Of a DNA stretch of 44,411 nucleotides, positions 1-5,955 are shown one piece after another (positions within the stretch are counted from its first letter, which is position 1; each line of letters opens with the position of its first letter). The translations under genes were made by a program, and so were the position numbers. This DNA comes from a virus. The notes under the pieces were generated by a model that worked only from the letters and a program-made list of their open reading frames with translations, ran no database searches and was not told where the DNA came from. The stretch lies in IMG/VR virus record IMGVR_UViG_3300036846_000310, positions 1 through 44,411 of that record. One strand, 5' to 3'.

Positions 1-184
1 AACCGAGCAGCACGCCGATCTGGTTGGCGCTCACGCCGTCATGCCACAGGTGCAGCAGCGCGGTGCTGGTGCGGTCGTCCCAGCGGAACCGCGACGCCCG
101 CCCGGCGCATTCGTCCGAGCAGTAGAGCGCGTGCGTGCGCACCGCCGCGAAACAGCCGTCCCGCATGCAGCGCAGGCCGGTCAT
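1..184 (-). CDS. GcrA-like regulator, left copy, cut by the contig edge
   Basis: Only the first 61 codons are present; the gene runs off base 1. They show an N-terminal Cys cluster (C6, C11, C22, C26) followed by the GcrA helix-turn-helix with the pattern WDDRTSTALLHLWHDG. The start ATG (182-184) overlaps the stop of the 64-residue gene upstream (ATGA). The sequence is nearly identical to the complete copy at 41614-42231, which shows the rest: a proline-rich linker and the C-terminal GcrA cysteine motif. GcrA is known as a sigma70-associated activator acting at methylated GANTC promoters in Alphaproteobacteria. The phage copy's targets are unknown. Confidence 0.85.
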   Translation of the reverse strand, partial: MTGLRCMRDGCFAAVRTHALYCSDECAGRASRFRWDDRTSTALLHLWHDGVSANQIGVLLG

Positions 185-190
185 ATGCGC
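1..190. repeat. Left copy of the ~42-kb terminal redundancy
   Basis: Positions 1-190 match 42048-42237 with only about four mismatches. Beyond 190 the two ends stay homologous in patches (around 371-430, 540-650, 1640-1680 and 1858 onward) but diverge, with gene-sized insertions and deletions between them. The offset of 42,047 bases fits a circularly permuted P22-sized genome read past its starting point. Whether this is an assembly wrap into another strain or a real duplication cannot be decided from the sequence. Confidence 0.85.
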
Positions 191-375
191 CCCCGCTGCC
201 ATTCGAGATAGGCCCGGTCGGCCTTGGTCATCCCATCGCCGACATACTCGCCGAGGAACCCCCCGATCCCGCCGCATCGGTCGCAGAACGGCTGCGGCCG
301 GTTGTTGATCCAGCCGCATCCCACGCACAGCTTGTTGGGGCCGTCGCGCACCGGCTGTTCGTATGGCGCGCTCAT
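181..375 (-). CDS. Small zinc-ribbon-like protein (64 aa)
   Basis: This 64-residue protein has two CxxC knuckles, CVGC at residues 17-20 and CDRC at 31-34, which suggests a single zinc ribbon. An acidic/aromatic tail follows. The start ATG at 375 overlaps the stop of the 30-residue gene, and its own stop overlaps the GcrA start, so it sits in a chain of ATGA overlaps. The right-end allele lacks this gene: there the 30-residue gene joins directly to gcrA, so this is a strain-variable insertion. No function is recognised. Confidence 0.7.
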   Translation of the reverse strand: MSAPYEQPVRDGPNKLCVGCGWINNRPQPFCDRCGGIGGFLGEYVGDGMTKADRAYLEWQRGRI

Positions 376-464
376 GTGCGCCCCCACCGGCGCTGCCACC
401 GCCGCGCCCGGCGCAGCGCCAGCCACAGCACACACCGCAGATGCAGGGCCTCGAGCGTGCGCAT
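372..464 (-). CDS. 30-residue cationic peptide, conserved in both end alleles
   Basis: A 30-codon frame reads MRTLEALHLRCVLWLALRRA and then an Arg/Trp-rich tail. Its start overlaps the stop of the 62-residue gene (ATGA) and its stop overlaps the next ATG. The right end carries the same peptide at 42228-42320 with only about four changes near the N-terminus, including the same overlaps, although the flanking genes differ. It looks like an amphipathic or membrane-associated basic peptide. It may instead serve mainly to couple translation of its neighbours. Confidence 0.6.
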   Translation of the reverse strand: MRTLEALHLRCVLWLALRRARRWQRRWGRT

Positions 465-652
465 CAGGCGGCCCCGAAAAGGCGCCGGCCCAGCGGAAGG
501 CACCAGGCCGGCGAGTGGCTGAATGCGGAAGTCACCGGCAGCCCCGCGCCGGCCGCGGATGCGCGCCACTGTTGGGGAGGCGGCGCGAATGTCTCACTAT
601 TGAGCGCGGATGAAACGCGCATGGCGGGCCACGGCAGGGCGCGCGCGTTCAC
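464..652 (-). CDS. 62-residue conserved phage protein, unknown function (GTG start)
   Basis: The frame begins at GTG (650-652), aligned with an ATG at the matching place in the right-end allele (42999). Both share the pattern ARALPW.AMRVS, then FAPPPQQWRASAAGAGLP, then diverge at the C-terminus. A 50-base stretch inside the gene (about 543-592) is identical between alleles. The stop overlaps the 30-residue peptide start. No domain is recognised. The internal ATG at 622 is an alternative start. Confidence 0.55.
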   Translation of the reverse strand: MNARALPWPAMRVSSALNSETFAPPPQQWRASAAGAGLPVTSAFSHSPAWCLPLGRRLFGAA

Positions 653-654
653 GC

Positions 655-696
655 CTAGATCCCGGCGGTTACAGGGTGGCTTGGTGTCCCGGTCAT
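655..696 (-). CDS. 13-residue micro-ORF, conserved between alleles
   Basis: A 13-codon ORF (MTGTPSHPVTAGI, TAG stop) begins inside the stop of the Cro-like gene (ATGA at 693-696) and ends two bases before the 62-residue gene. The right allele has MSGAPSHPVSAGL with a TGA stop, the same length and the same overlaps. The differences are four silent changes, four conservative substitutions and a changed stop codon, which suggests selection at the protein level. The function is unknown; a translational bridge or leader peptide is possible. Confidence 0.5.
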   Translation of the reverse strand: MTGTPSHPVTAGI

Positions 697-914
697 GCCG
701 CCCGACATCCGCAGTCGCGGGATGAAGGAACCGTTGCAAGCTGCTCGGCCGACAGCCGCACGCCGCGCTGCCTGGCCAGCAGCAGGAGGTCGAACTTGCG
801 CCCCGGCGGCAGCCCGCGGGAACGCCAGTTGCTCACCGCCGAGGCGCCGCACTTGCAGTGCGCCTGCACCGCCGCCTCGCCCCCAAGCATTGTGATGACC
901 TGGTCGAGCGTCAT
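693..914 (-). CDS. Cro/YdaS-like helix-turn-helix regulator (left allele)
   Basis: A 73-residue protein with a helix-turn-helix: TLDQVITMLGGEAAVQAHCK, then SAVSNWRSRGLPPGRKFDLL. This is the layout of YdaS/Cro-type phage switch proteins. The ATG at 914 is chosen because a promoter (-10 at 921-926) sits just upstream, making the GTG at 977 unlikely. It is divergent from the XRE-like gene at 1014, as in a lambda-type immunity switch. The right-end counterpart at 43040-43270 has a very different sequence, so the two probably have different DNA specificity. Confidence 0.75.
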   Translation of the reverse strand: MTLDQVITMLGGEAAVQAHCKCGASAVSNWRSRGLPPGRKFDLLLLARQRGVRLSAEQLATVPSSRDCGCRAA

Positions 915-920
915 GCTACC

Positions 921-949
921 ATATTTCACGGAAGGTGGCTGAGGCGCAA
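921..949 (-). promoter_or_regulatory. Candidate promoter with operator half-site for the Cro-like gene
   Basis: On the minus strand TTGCGC (949-944) and AAATAT (926-921) are separated by 17 bases. A TTTCAC half-site (922-929) overlaps the -10; the same motif forms a full palindrome at 1483-1503. The -10 is six bases from the ATG at 914, so the transcript would be leaderless or nearly so. Confidence 0.45.
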
Positions 950-964
950 GCCAGGGATGGAAAA

Positions 965-977
965 GTGACTTGTTCAC
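965..977. promoter_or_regulatory. Candidate operator between the divergent switch genes
   Basis: GTGA (965-968) and TCAC (974-977) form an inverted repeat with a five-base spacer, in the region between the Cro-like and XRE-like genes. Its GTGA/TCAC arms match those of the stronger palindrome at 1483-1503 in the opposite arrangement. It is probably a repressor or Cro site. Confidence 0.4.
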
Positions 978-1013
978 GGCTAGTGTAGTAGGGTGAGCGC
1001 CGTGGGAAAGCCG

Positions 1014-1295
1014 ATGGAAGCCGGGCTGCGGGAGACGCTCTGCGACCGATTTATCGCGGTCGCGGAGGCAACCGGGCTGACCCGGATCGAGTTCGGCAAG
1101 ATCGTCGGCCTCGGCAGCTCGCAGCTATCGAATATCGCGAACTATCGCAATCTGCCGTCCCACCACGCGATCTATCGCGCGGTCGAGCATTTCGGCATCC
1201 CCGTAGATTACTTTTACGGACGGATGTCGTTCGGCCTCGAGCGCATCACGCCCGTCAGGGTTGAGCGGGATCGCCGACAGGCTTGGGCTGCCTGA
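1014..1295 (+). CDS. XRE-like repressor (left immunity allele)
   Basis: A 93-residue protein with an XRE-type helix-turn-helix at about residues 12-60 (TGLTRIEFGKIVGLGSSQLS, then NIANYRNLPS). It is short and has no C-terminal peptidase or dimerisation domain. The ATG at 1014 is preferred over the GTG at 993 because GGGAAAG precedes it at 1004-1010. It is divergent from the Cro-like gene, as expected for a phage immunity repressor. It shares no obvious sequence with the repressor at 43377-43790 in the other end allele. Confidence 0.7.
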   Translation: MEAGLRETLCDRFIAVAEATGLTRIEFGKIVGLGSSQLSNIANYRNLPSHHAIYRAVEHFGIPVDYFYGRMSFGLERITPVRVERDRRQAWAA

Positions 1296-1476
1296 CCGGC
1301 CAGCCTTCCGTCGATCCGCGCGCCGCATAGTCCTCATCCTGTTTAGCCGCCTGAGCGCGACTTAGCCGCCGCGGCGGCCGATTCGCGGCTGGCTTCTGCG
1401 GCATCACCGCAGGCCTGGCGGGCCGCTTGCCGCTCTGAAGCACCCGGCCCAATTGCAGAAAAACTCCACAAACATA

Positions 1477-1505
1477 TTGCGCTATTTCACGGATAGTGAA
1501 ATACT
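1477..1505 (+). promoter_or_regulatory. Early rightward promoter with a perfect operator in its spacer
   Basis: TTGCGC (1477-1482) and AATACT (1500-1505) are 17 bases apart. Between and across them lies a perfect palindrome: TATTTCAC (1483-1490), five bases, GTGAAATA (1496-1503). The same TTGCGC -35 and TTTCAC half-site occur at the Cro-like promoter. A repressor bound here would block the rightward early operon. The start point near 1512 excludes GTG 1496 as the start of the next gene. The 200 bases from 1296 to this site show no convincing gene. Confidence 0.55.
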
Positions 1506-1540
1506 CGGCGCCAGAAATCACCAGGCAATGGGCCGTGAGC

Positions 1541-1858
1541 ATGCGTTTTTCCCCTGGATATGCCCCATCATCGGCGTCGGCCACGAGACGGTCGGCGACT
1601 GCAACTGGCGGCGGCTATCTGCCTCGCAGCGACGTGAGTGTAATCCCGGTGTCACCGGACGACGCAAGGATTCGTCTGCCGTTAATTTCCCGTGAAACGG
1701 GAAACGATCGCAGCGAAATCTTAAAAATCAACGCACCGGCCGACGGTATTACACCACCGCTGGCCTACAACCCCAGCATTCCCGCCCCGGTCATCCGCCA
1801 AGACCTCGCGGAACTCGGCGCCCTCGTCGTCGAGCGCATGGTGGAGCGCGCCCGATGA
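1541..1858 (+). CDS. First gene of the rightward early operon, unknown function
   Basis: A 105-residue frame from ATG 1541, the first in-frame start after the predicted transcription start. It is homologous to 43884-44246: both keep a SVI...S core (nucleotides about 1640-1680 and 43985-44020) and end in a conserved tail with NPSIPAP or NDSIPAP, a leucine-rich helix and VVERM or LVERM. The stop overlaps the next ATG (ATGA, 1855-1858). A palindrome with arms TTTCCCGT and ACGGGAAA (1686-1704) lies inside the gene. No known domain is seen. Confidence 0.6.
   Translation: MRFSPGYAPSSASATRRSATATGGGYLPRSDVSVIPVSPDDARIRLPLISRETGNDRSEILKINAPADGITPPLAYNPSIPAPVIRQDLAELGALVVERMVERAR
1686..1704. promoter_or_regulatory. 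Palindrome inside the first early gene
   Basis: TTTCCCGT (1686-1693) and ACGGGAAA (1697-1704) form a perfect eight-base inverted repeat around GAA. Its sequence differs from the TTTCAC operators. It may be a separate regulator site or an RNA hairpin; coding constraint alone is possible. Confidence 0.3.
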
Positions 1859-2094
1859 GCACGCACATCCCCTGCGAGCACTGCGAGGACGGCGTGCTGT
1901 GGGTGTCCCGCTGCGGCGGCCTCGATCCCGACGTGCGCCCCTACGAGTGCGACGCCTGCAACGGCAGCGGTGCGACATCCTGCGTCGAGACCGGCTGCAC
2001 CGAGCACGCAACGCACCTGCGGCACGAAGGCCAGCACTCTTACCCGTTATGCGCGGCCCATCACAGCCGCTGGGAGGAAGCATTCAATGCCTGA
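1855..2094 (+). CDS. Small DnaJ-type zinc-finger-like protein (79 aa)
   Basis: The protein has a series of cysteine pairs: CEHCEDG near residue 7, CDACNGSG near 33, then C.ETGC and a C-terminal C..HH, reminiscent of the CxxCxGxG repeats of the DnaJ zinc domain. The start overlaps the preceding stop by ATGA. A diverged copy begins at 44243. A zinc-binding structural role is likely; the partner is unknown. Confidence 0.65.
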   Translation: MSTHIPCEHCEDGVLWVSRCGGLDPDVRPYECDACNGSGATSCVETGCTEHATHLRHEGQHSYPLCAAHHSRWEEAFNA

Positions 2095-2290
2095 CGGACA
2101 CACCGAAATCCGCACCTTCCGCGACCTCGACCGCGCCCGCGCCGTGTGCGCCGAGCAGCGCGCCGTGGAACTCGTCGAGGTCTGCCGCAGCGCGCTCGCC
2201 GGCCACCCGCACTGGCGCCAGGACATGCGCGACATCCTCGGCGAGATCAGCCGCCTCGAATACCGCGAGCCTCCTGCAAGGAACTGGTGA
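2087..2290 (+). CDS. Hypothetical early protein (67 aa)
   Basis: The ATG at 2087 follows a strong purine-rich ribosome site (GGGAGGAAG, 2072-2080) and overlaps the previous gene by eight bases. The product is charged and predicted helical, with TFRDLDRARAVCAEQRAVEL near the N-terminus and a C-terminal helix ending ISRLEYREP. No domain is recognised. The tight packing with its neighbours argues that it is real. Confidence 0.55.
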   Translation: MPDGHTEIRTFRDLDRARAVCAEQRAVELVEVCRSALAGHPHWRQDMRDILGEISRLEYREPPARNW

Positions 2291-2291
2291 C

Positions 2292-2549
2292 ATGGCCCAT
2301 CGCATCGACGCAGCATTTCAACTGCTGCTGCCGGACAATCCCAAAGAGATGGCAACCGCGCTTGCCGAGGTGGCGGCAGCCTGGGCGGCTTTCACCGCAT
2401 CGCTCGACCAGTATCAGGCCGAGTTGAAGTTCAGCGTCAACGACGTGCGAACCTCGACGCCGCTCTATAAGCGCGGGCGCAAGAACGCCATCTCGCAGCA
2501 TGCCGCGGGGAAGCCTTTCCCGGTGCCCCAGCCGGATGACGCGGCATGA
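2292..2549 (+). CDS. Hypothetical early protein (85 aa)
   Basis: An 85-residue protein starting two bases after the previous stop and overlapping the Gp157-family gene by ATGA. The first half is an alanine-rich helix (MATALAEVAAAWAAFTASLD); the second half is basic and ends in a proline-rich tail. No known domain is seen. Its place directly before the Gp157-like gene suggests an accessory of recombination or early DNA metabolism. Confidence 0.55.
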   Translation: MAHRIDAAFQLLLPDNPKEMATALAEVAAAWAAFTASLDQYQAELKFSVNDVRTSTPLYKRGRKNAISQHAAGKPFPVPQPDDAA

Positions 2550-3013
2550 CCGAGGTATCACCCGCCAGGCTCATGCGGGCCATGAGTGCTGTCGGGCAAC
2601 TCAAAGAGCAGCTCGCAGGCCACGACGATGCCGACATATTGGCCTCGATCGAGAGTGAGACGAACGCCCTTGAACTGATGGACCGACTTATCGAGGCTGT
2701 CGTTGCCGACGAGGCGCTCGTCGAAATGGGCACCGACAGGCTCAGGCGGATCGAGGCGCGCGCCAATAAGCGGCGGGCGATCCTGGCGCGCATGATGGAA
2801 GAAATCGGCGAGCGGATCGAGCGACCGGCGGCAACGCTCTCCATCGGCGCCGGGCGGCAGAGAGCCATCATCACCGACGAGAAGGCTGTGCCTGAAACGT
2901 ATTTCCGAAGCGCCGTGGACAAGATGGAGTTGCTTCGCGCTCTCAAGGACGGCCCTGTGCCCGGCGCAGAGATTTCCAACGGGCCGGCCGTACTGCGGAT
3001 CTCAACTCGATGA
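2546..3013 (+). CDS. Siphovirus Gp157-family protein
   Basis: 155 residues with the Gp157 layout: an N-terminal helical segment, a long charged coiled coil (residues about 40-90), and the C-terminal signature TLSIGAGRQRAIITDEKAVP, then a lysine-containing helix and PGAEI...LRI. Gp157 proteins usually sit beside phage single-strand annealing and recombination genes, as here before the RecT-like gene. Their biochemical role is not firmly known; one early report linked the prototype to phage resistance. ATGA overlaps on both sides place it within one coupled operon. Confidence 0.8.
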   Translation: MTEVSPARLMRAMSAVGQLKEQLAGHDDADILASIESETNALELMDRLIEAVVADEALVEMGTDRLRRIEARANKRRAILARMMEEIGERIERPAATLSIGAGRQRAIITDEKAVPETYFRSAVDKMELLRALKDGPVPGAEISNGPAVLRISTR

Positions 3014-3549
3014 CGCGCGGCAGAATAAGCGCCGTTTGCGCTCAATGCGGGACGGAGTTCACGCGAATAGCCCACCGCATTAAGTCTGGCCAACGGTATT
3101 GTTCGCCAAGCTGTAATTACGCTGCAAAAAGAACAACAGCGGAGCAGGCGTTCAATAGCATTGTCAGGAAGACAGCAGACCCGGCTGCGTGTTGGGAATG
3201 GGTTGGCGGCACAACCAGCATAGGCTACGGCGCAGTGCGGAACACCACCGCTCATCGCATTTCCTACCGAATTCACATCGGCCCGATCCCTGTTGGGATG
3301 TTCGTCTGCCATACCTGCGATAATCCGCCATGCTGTAATCCCGCTCATCTGTTTCTTGGCACCCCTGCCGAAAACGTGGCCGATATGGAGGCCAAAGGTC
3401 GCAGGCGGGTTAAACTTTCCAAGGAAACTGTTCTCTTAATTCGCGCATCTTCCGTCCCCTCCGGCTCTGTGTTGGGGAAACGGTATGGCGTCTCGAAACA
3501 CCACATAAACCGCATCCGACGTGGCTTGGCTTGGAGATCTATCCCATGA
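3010..3549 (+). CDS. HNH homing-type endonuclease between Gp157 and the RecT-like gene
   Basis: 179 residues. The N-terminus has a Cys4-type finger (CAQCGTEF, then YCSPSC). The centre carries the HNH_3-like motif VCHTCDNPPCCNPAHLFLGT followed by PAENVADMEAKGR. The C-terminus ends in a small helix-turn-helix (VLGKRYGVSKHHINRIRRG), typical of free-standing phage homing endonucleases. Local base composition is less GC-rich than its neighbours. It overlaps both neighbours by ATGA, so it is well adapted to the operon. Likely a selfish element, not essential. Confidence 0.85.
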   Translation: MTRGRISAVCAQCGTEFTRIAHRIKSGQRYCSPSCNYAAKRTTAEQAFNSIVRKTADPAACWEWVGGTTSIGYGAVRNTTAHRISYRIHIGPIPVGMFVCHTCDNPPCCNPAHLFLGTPAENVADMEAKGRRRVKLSKETVLLIRASSVPSGSVLGKRYGVSKHHINRIRRGLAWRSIP

Positions 3550-4556
3550 ATGCAGTTACACACACTGAGCCGGTATCGTCCGAGACCTTGGAGTTGGTGC
3601 TCGGCACTGGCGACTTGGCGAAACTCACGCCGGGCCAGCGCGTCGAATACATGGTCCGCACCTGCCAGTCGCTCGGCCTTAACCCGCTGACACGACCCTT
3701 CCGCTTCCTGGCACTCAACGGCCAGGTGCAGCTTTACGCCACGCGCGACTGCACCGACCAGCTAAGGAAGCTGCACGGCATTAACCTGCAAATCGTTGAC
3801 AAGAAAATAGATAGCGACCTGTTCGTCGTGACCGTGCGTGCTCGAACCAAGGATGGTCGCGAGGACGAGGACATCGGCGCGGTAACGCTGGGCCAGCTTC
3901 GTGGCGACAGCAGAGCCAATGCCTTAATGAAGGGTCTTACCAAGGCGAAGCGCCGCGTGACGCTCTCCATCTGCGGCCTCGGGTTGATGTCGGAGGATGA
4001 GTTGGACACCGTGCCGGGCGCTCGCACCTTCGATGCCGAGATCCCGGTCGCGCCGATCGTGGAAGCCACATCCGAGAGGGAACGGATCAATCAAGAGATC
4101 CCGCTCGCCGACAACGCGCCGCCCAGGCCCCGCGGACGCACTGCACGGGAGTTCATCGAGGACGTGCGCGGCCGGATGAATGACGCCGCGGATCTGGATG
4201 CGGTGAACGCGATCATCGCTGACCAGACCGTGCAGCGAGCCATGGCCACCTTCCGCAATGGCGCAAAGGACGAGCTGGACGGCGTAATCGCCTACGGCAT
4301 TTCGCGCTTCGGCCGCGAGCCTGCCGCGGAGCAGCATGACTGGGACGACGAGGCGCCGGCCGAGGAGAACCGGCAGGTGACGACGGCGATCCAGCGGATG
4401 CAGCGCGACAGCCGGGCCGACCTCGAGGCGGTGAACAAGCTCACGGCGCACCAGACGTGGCTGCGCTCGCTGCCGCAGAGCGAGTATGACAGATATGCCA
4501 AGGCGCTCGAGGCGCGGTATGCCGACCTGGCGCGGCAGGCAGAGACGGTGGGATAA
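3546..4556 (+). CDS. Putative RecT/Bet-like single-strand annealing protein
   Basis: 336 residues; the ATG at 3546 overlaps the HNH stop. The core (residues about 25-165) has the RecT/Bet-like pattern of a helix, CQSLGLNPLTRPFRFLALNG, then YATRDCTDQLRKLHG, then a basic TKAKRRVTLSICGLG motif. The C-terminal half is acidic and helical with two repeat-like modules (about residues 205-250 and 285-330, each with DLDAVN or DLEAVN), probably for oligomerisation or partner binding. The Gp157 context supports a recombination role. The exact family is a judgement from pattern, not a database match. Confidence 0.6.
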   Translation: MNAVTHTEPVSSETLELVLGTGDLAKLTPGQRVEYMVRTCQSLGLNPLTRPFRFLALNGQVQLYATRDCTDQLRKLHGINLQIVDKKIDSDLFVVTVRARTKDGREDEDIGAVTLGQLRGDSRANALMKGLTKAKRRVTLSICGLGLMSEDELDTVPGARTFDAEIPVAPIVEATSERERINQEIPLADNAPPRPRGRTAREFIEDVRGRMNDAADLDAVNAIIADQTVQRAMATFRNGAKDELDGVIAYGISRFGREPAAEQHDWDDEAPAEENRQVTTAIQRMQRDSRADLEAVNKLTAHQTWLRSLPQSEYDRYAKALEARYADLARQAETVG

Positions 4557-4628
4557 ACCGGGGTTTGCGTCAGAGCGTCGGCGGCGTGTTTCGTACTGCT
4601 CTGGCGGCGATGTCTCGCGCCTCCTGCA

Positions 4629-4892
4629 ATGTGTCGGCAGGCCATGTTCGGGATGCTGGCCGTCTTCGCCGAGTTCGAGCGCGCCATTGCCCACGAGCGC
4701 ACGATGGCTGGCCTACAGGCGGCCAGGGCACGCGGCAGGATGGGCGGCAGGCGGTCGGAGTTCACCGACGAGCAGGTGTTGGAACTGCGGCACTTGAAAC
4801 CGCTCAGGCTGCCGGACGCGATGATCCTGTCCGACGTGAAGAAGCGTCTCGGCCGCGATGCGCAGGCCCATTTACTCAGGAGATTAGCATGA
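4629..4892 (+). pseudogene. C-terminal remnant of a serine recombinase/resolvase
   Basis: The 87-residue frame opens directly into the conserved helix E region of resolvases (FGMLAVFAEFERAIAHERTM, then GLQAARARGRMGGRR) and a C-terminal DNA-binding helix segment. The catalytic N-terminal ~100 residues, with the active serine and arginines, are missing. No matching sequence appears in any frame at 4557-4628. It could still act as a small DNA-binding protein, because its stop overlaps the next ATG and a ribosome site (AGGAG, 4878-4882) for the neighbour is intact. Confidence 0.7.
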
Positions 4893-5239
4893 GCGCAGAT
4901 CAGCCGCCGCACACCGATACGACCAAGAGGTATCCTCAAGATTGCGCGACACCATCTATGTGCCAATGGCCAGAGTGCTGGTGTGTGGCGCCTAGCGGCG
5001 AGGCAGCGCCAGAAGATCAGCCGAAGCCCACGCAAACCACCGAGCGCAAGCCGGGGGACGTTCTGACGTTCGGTGATTACGGCATGGTCACCATACATTT
5101 TGTTGAGAGCGGCCAAGTCTACTTCGCGTCAGCCAAGCGTGGTGACGAGGATAGTCCATGGCTCGCCAGGATGACGTTCGCCGACTTTGAGGCGTCCGTG
5201 ATGCGAACGGCCGAGAGATTGGAGAATCAGGATGCCTGA
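4889..5239 (+). CDS. Hypothetical protein with CxxxxCWC motif (116 aa)
   Basis: Start ATG 4889 follows AGGAG and overlaps the previous stop. The N-terminus (MSADQPPHTDTT) resembles that of the next two ORFs at 5417 and 5656. A cysteine cluster CQWPECWC lies near residues 25-32. The C-terminal half is a compact beta-rich fold (VLTFGDYGMVTIHFVESGQV) ending in an acidic helix. No function is recognised. Confidence 0.55.
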   Translation: MSADQPPHTDTTKRYPQDCATPSMCQWPECWCVAPSGEAAPEDQPKPTQTTERKPGDVLTFGDYGMVTIHFVESGQVYFASAKRGDEDSPWLARMTFADFEASVMRTAERLENQDA

Positions 5240-5420
5240 GAACTCAAGGACCCGTCGTATGAGCCTGCGCGGTCTGCCTCTGTGGATGCGTGTATTAGTT
5301 CTCATGGACAAGCCTCGCCCGTGGTGGCGGGCGCCCGTCAGGTCTCGTGGGCCACTGAGGCTCGCGCTTGCGCATCGCCGTGATTACATCCTGGGAGCTA
5401 GGGGGCTGCCGCTACCATGA
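5232..5420 (+). CDS. Hypothetical basic protein (62 aa)
   Basis: A 62-residue, strongly arginine-rich protein that overlaps the previous gene by eight bases and the next by ATGA. The middle (LPLWMRVLVLMDKPRPWWRA) is hydrophobic with tryptophans and might associate with membrane. No family is recognised; support rests on the coupled operon structure. Confidence 0.45.
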   Translation: MPENSRTRRMSLRGLPLWMRVLVLMDKPRPWWRAPVRSRGPLRLALAHRRDYILGARGLPLP

Positions 5421-5659
5421 GCGAAGATCAGACCAGAACATCCGATACGACCGCCAGCGTCGAAGTGGGAGAAACCCGCTACGACCACTACGGCCCACTG
5501 CGTGCCATGGCGATAGCCGATAACTACGTGATGTGCCGCCGCCCTCGCTGCGCCCCCTGGGTGCTGAGCGTAAAGGACTGGCTCAAGCTGAGCGAGACCG
5601 ACGATTGCGTCGGTAAATCATCGGCACCGCGAGCCATGCACTATGGAGTTCTGGCATGA
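5417..5659 (+). CDS. Hypothetical protein (80 aa) related in part to the 4889 gene
   Basis: An 80-residue protein starting MSEDQTRTSDTT, similar to MSADQPPHTDTT of the gene at 4889, with a Cys pair (CRRPRC) at a comparable spacing. The C-terminal part differs. ATGA overlaps occur on both sides. Probably a diverged partial duplicate; function unknown. Confidence 0.5.
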   Translation: MSEDQTRTSDTTASVEVGETRYDHYGPLRAMAIADNYVMCRRPRCAPWVLSVKDWLKLSETDDCVGKSSAPRAMHYGVLA

Positions 5660-5691
5660 GCGACAAGACGACGGAATTTACAGACTCATAA
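5656..5691 (+). CDS. 11-residue micro-ORF, truncated third copy of the MS-D-T leader
   Basis: MSDKTTEFTDS followed by TAA, starting within the previous stop (ATGA). It repeats the N-terminal theme of the genes at 4889 and 5417, so it may be the stub of a third paralogue. Expression cannot be judged. Confidence 0.3.
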   Translation: MSDKTTEFTDS

Positions 5692-5730
5692 GGTGCCAGC
5701 AAACCCTCGATTGATGGAGTGGCCACACCG

Positions 5731-5955
5731 ATGGAACGCCCGACCTTCGTGCCGCTATGGTGTGCCTGCAAGCTGTGCGGGCACTGGTGGGATGACTGGC
5801 AGCCCTGCAACGTGCCGGTGGCCACGTGGGTGGCGCACGTCCGCGCGCTGCGCTGTACGGGCTGCGGCGAGGGCCGACGGTCGGTGCTGTTGCGCTCCCA
5901 GCCTTTGAGCGAGAGGCCGGTGGCGTCCGCAATCGGGAATTGGCGGACGGAATAA
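5731..5955 (+). CDS. Small zinc-ribbon-like protein (74 aa)
   Basis: Cysteines occur in the pattern WCACKLCGHWW, a single Cys near residue 23 of the domain, then CTGCGEG, giving a zinc-ribbon-like arrangement with conserved tryptophans. The ATG at 5731 lies 12 bases after GGAG (5715-5718); the GTG at 5719 is an alternative start. Small proteins of this look are frequent in early regions of alphaproteobacterial phages. Role unknown. Confidence 0.6.
   Translation: MERPTFVPLWCACKLCGHWWDDWQPCNVPVATWVAHVRALRCTGCGEGRRSVLLRSQPLSERPVASAIGNWRTE

Noticed and set aside
1255-1584. Minus-strand ORF between the repressor and the first early gene
   Set aside because: It overlaps the repressor gene and the early promoter/operator, has no ribosome site and low-complexity content, and no counterpart exists at the right end.
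1453-1695. Plus-strand ORF overlapping the first early gene
   Set aside because: It begins upstream of the predicted transcription start and is not conserved in the right allele; the 1541-1858 frame is.
1496-1858. GTG start at 1496 for the first early gene
   Set aside because: The codon lies inside the operator palindrome and before the predicted transcription start.
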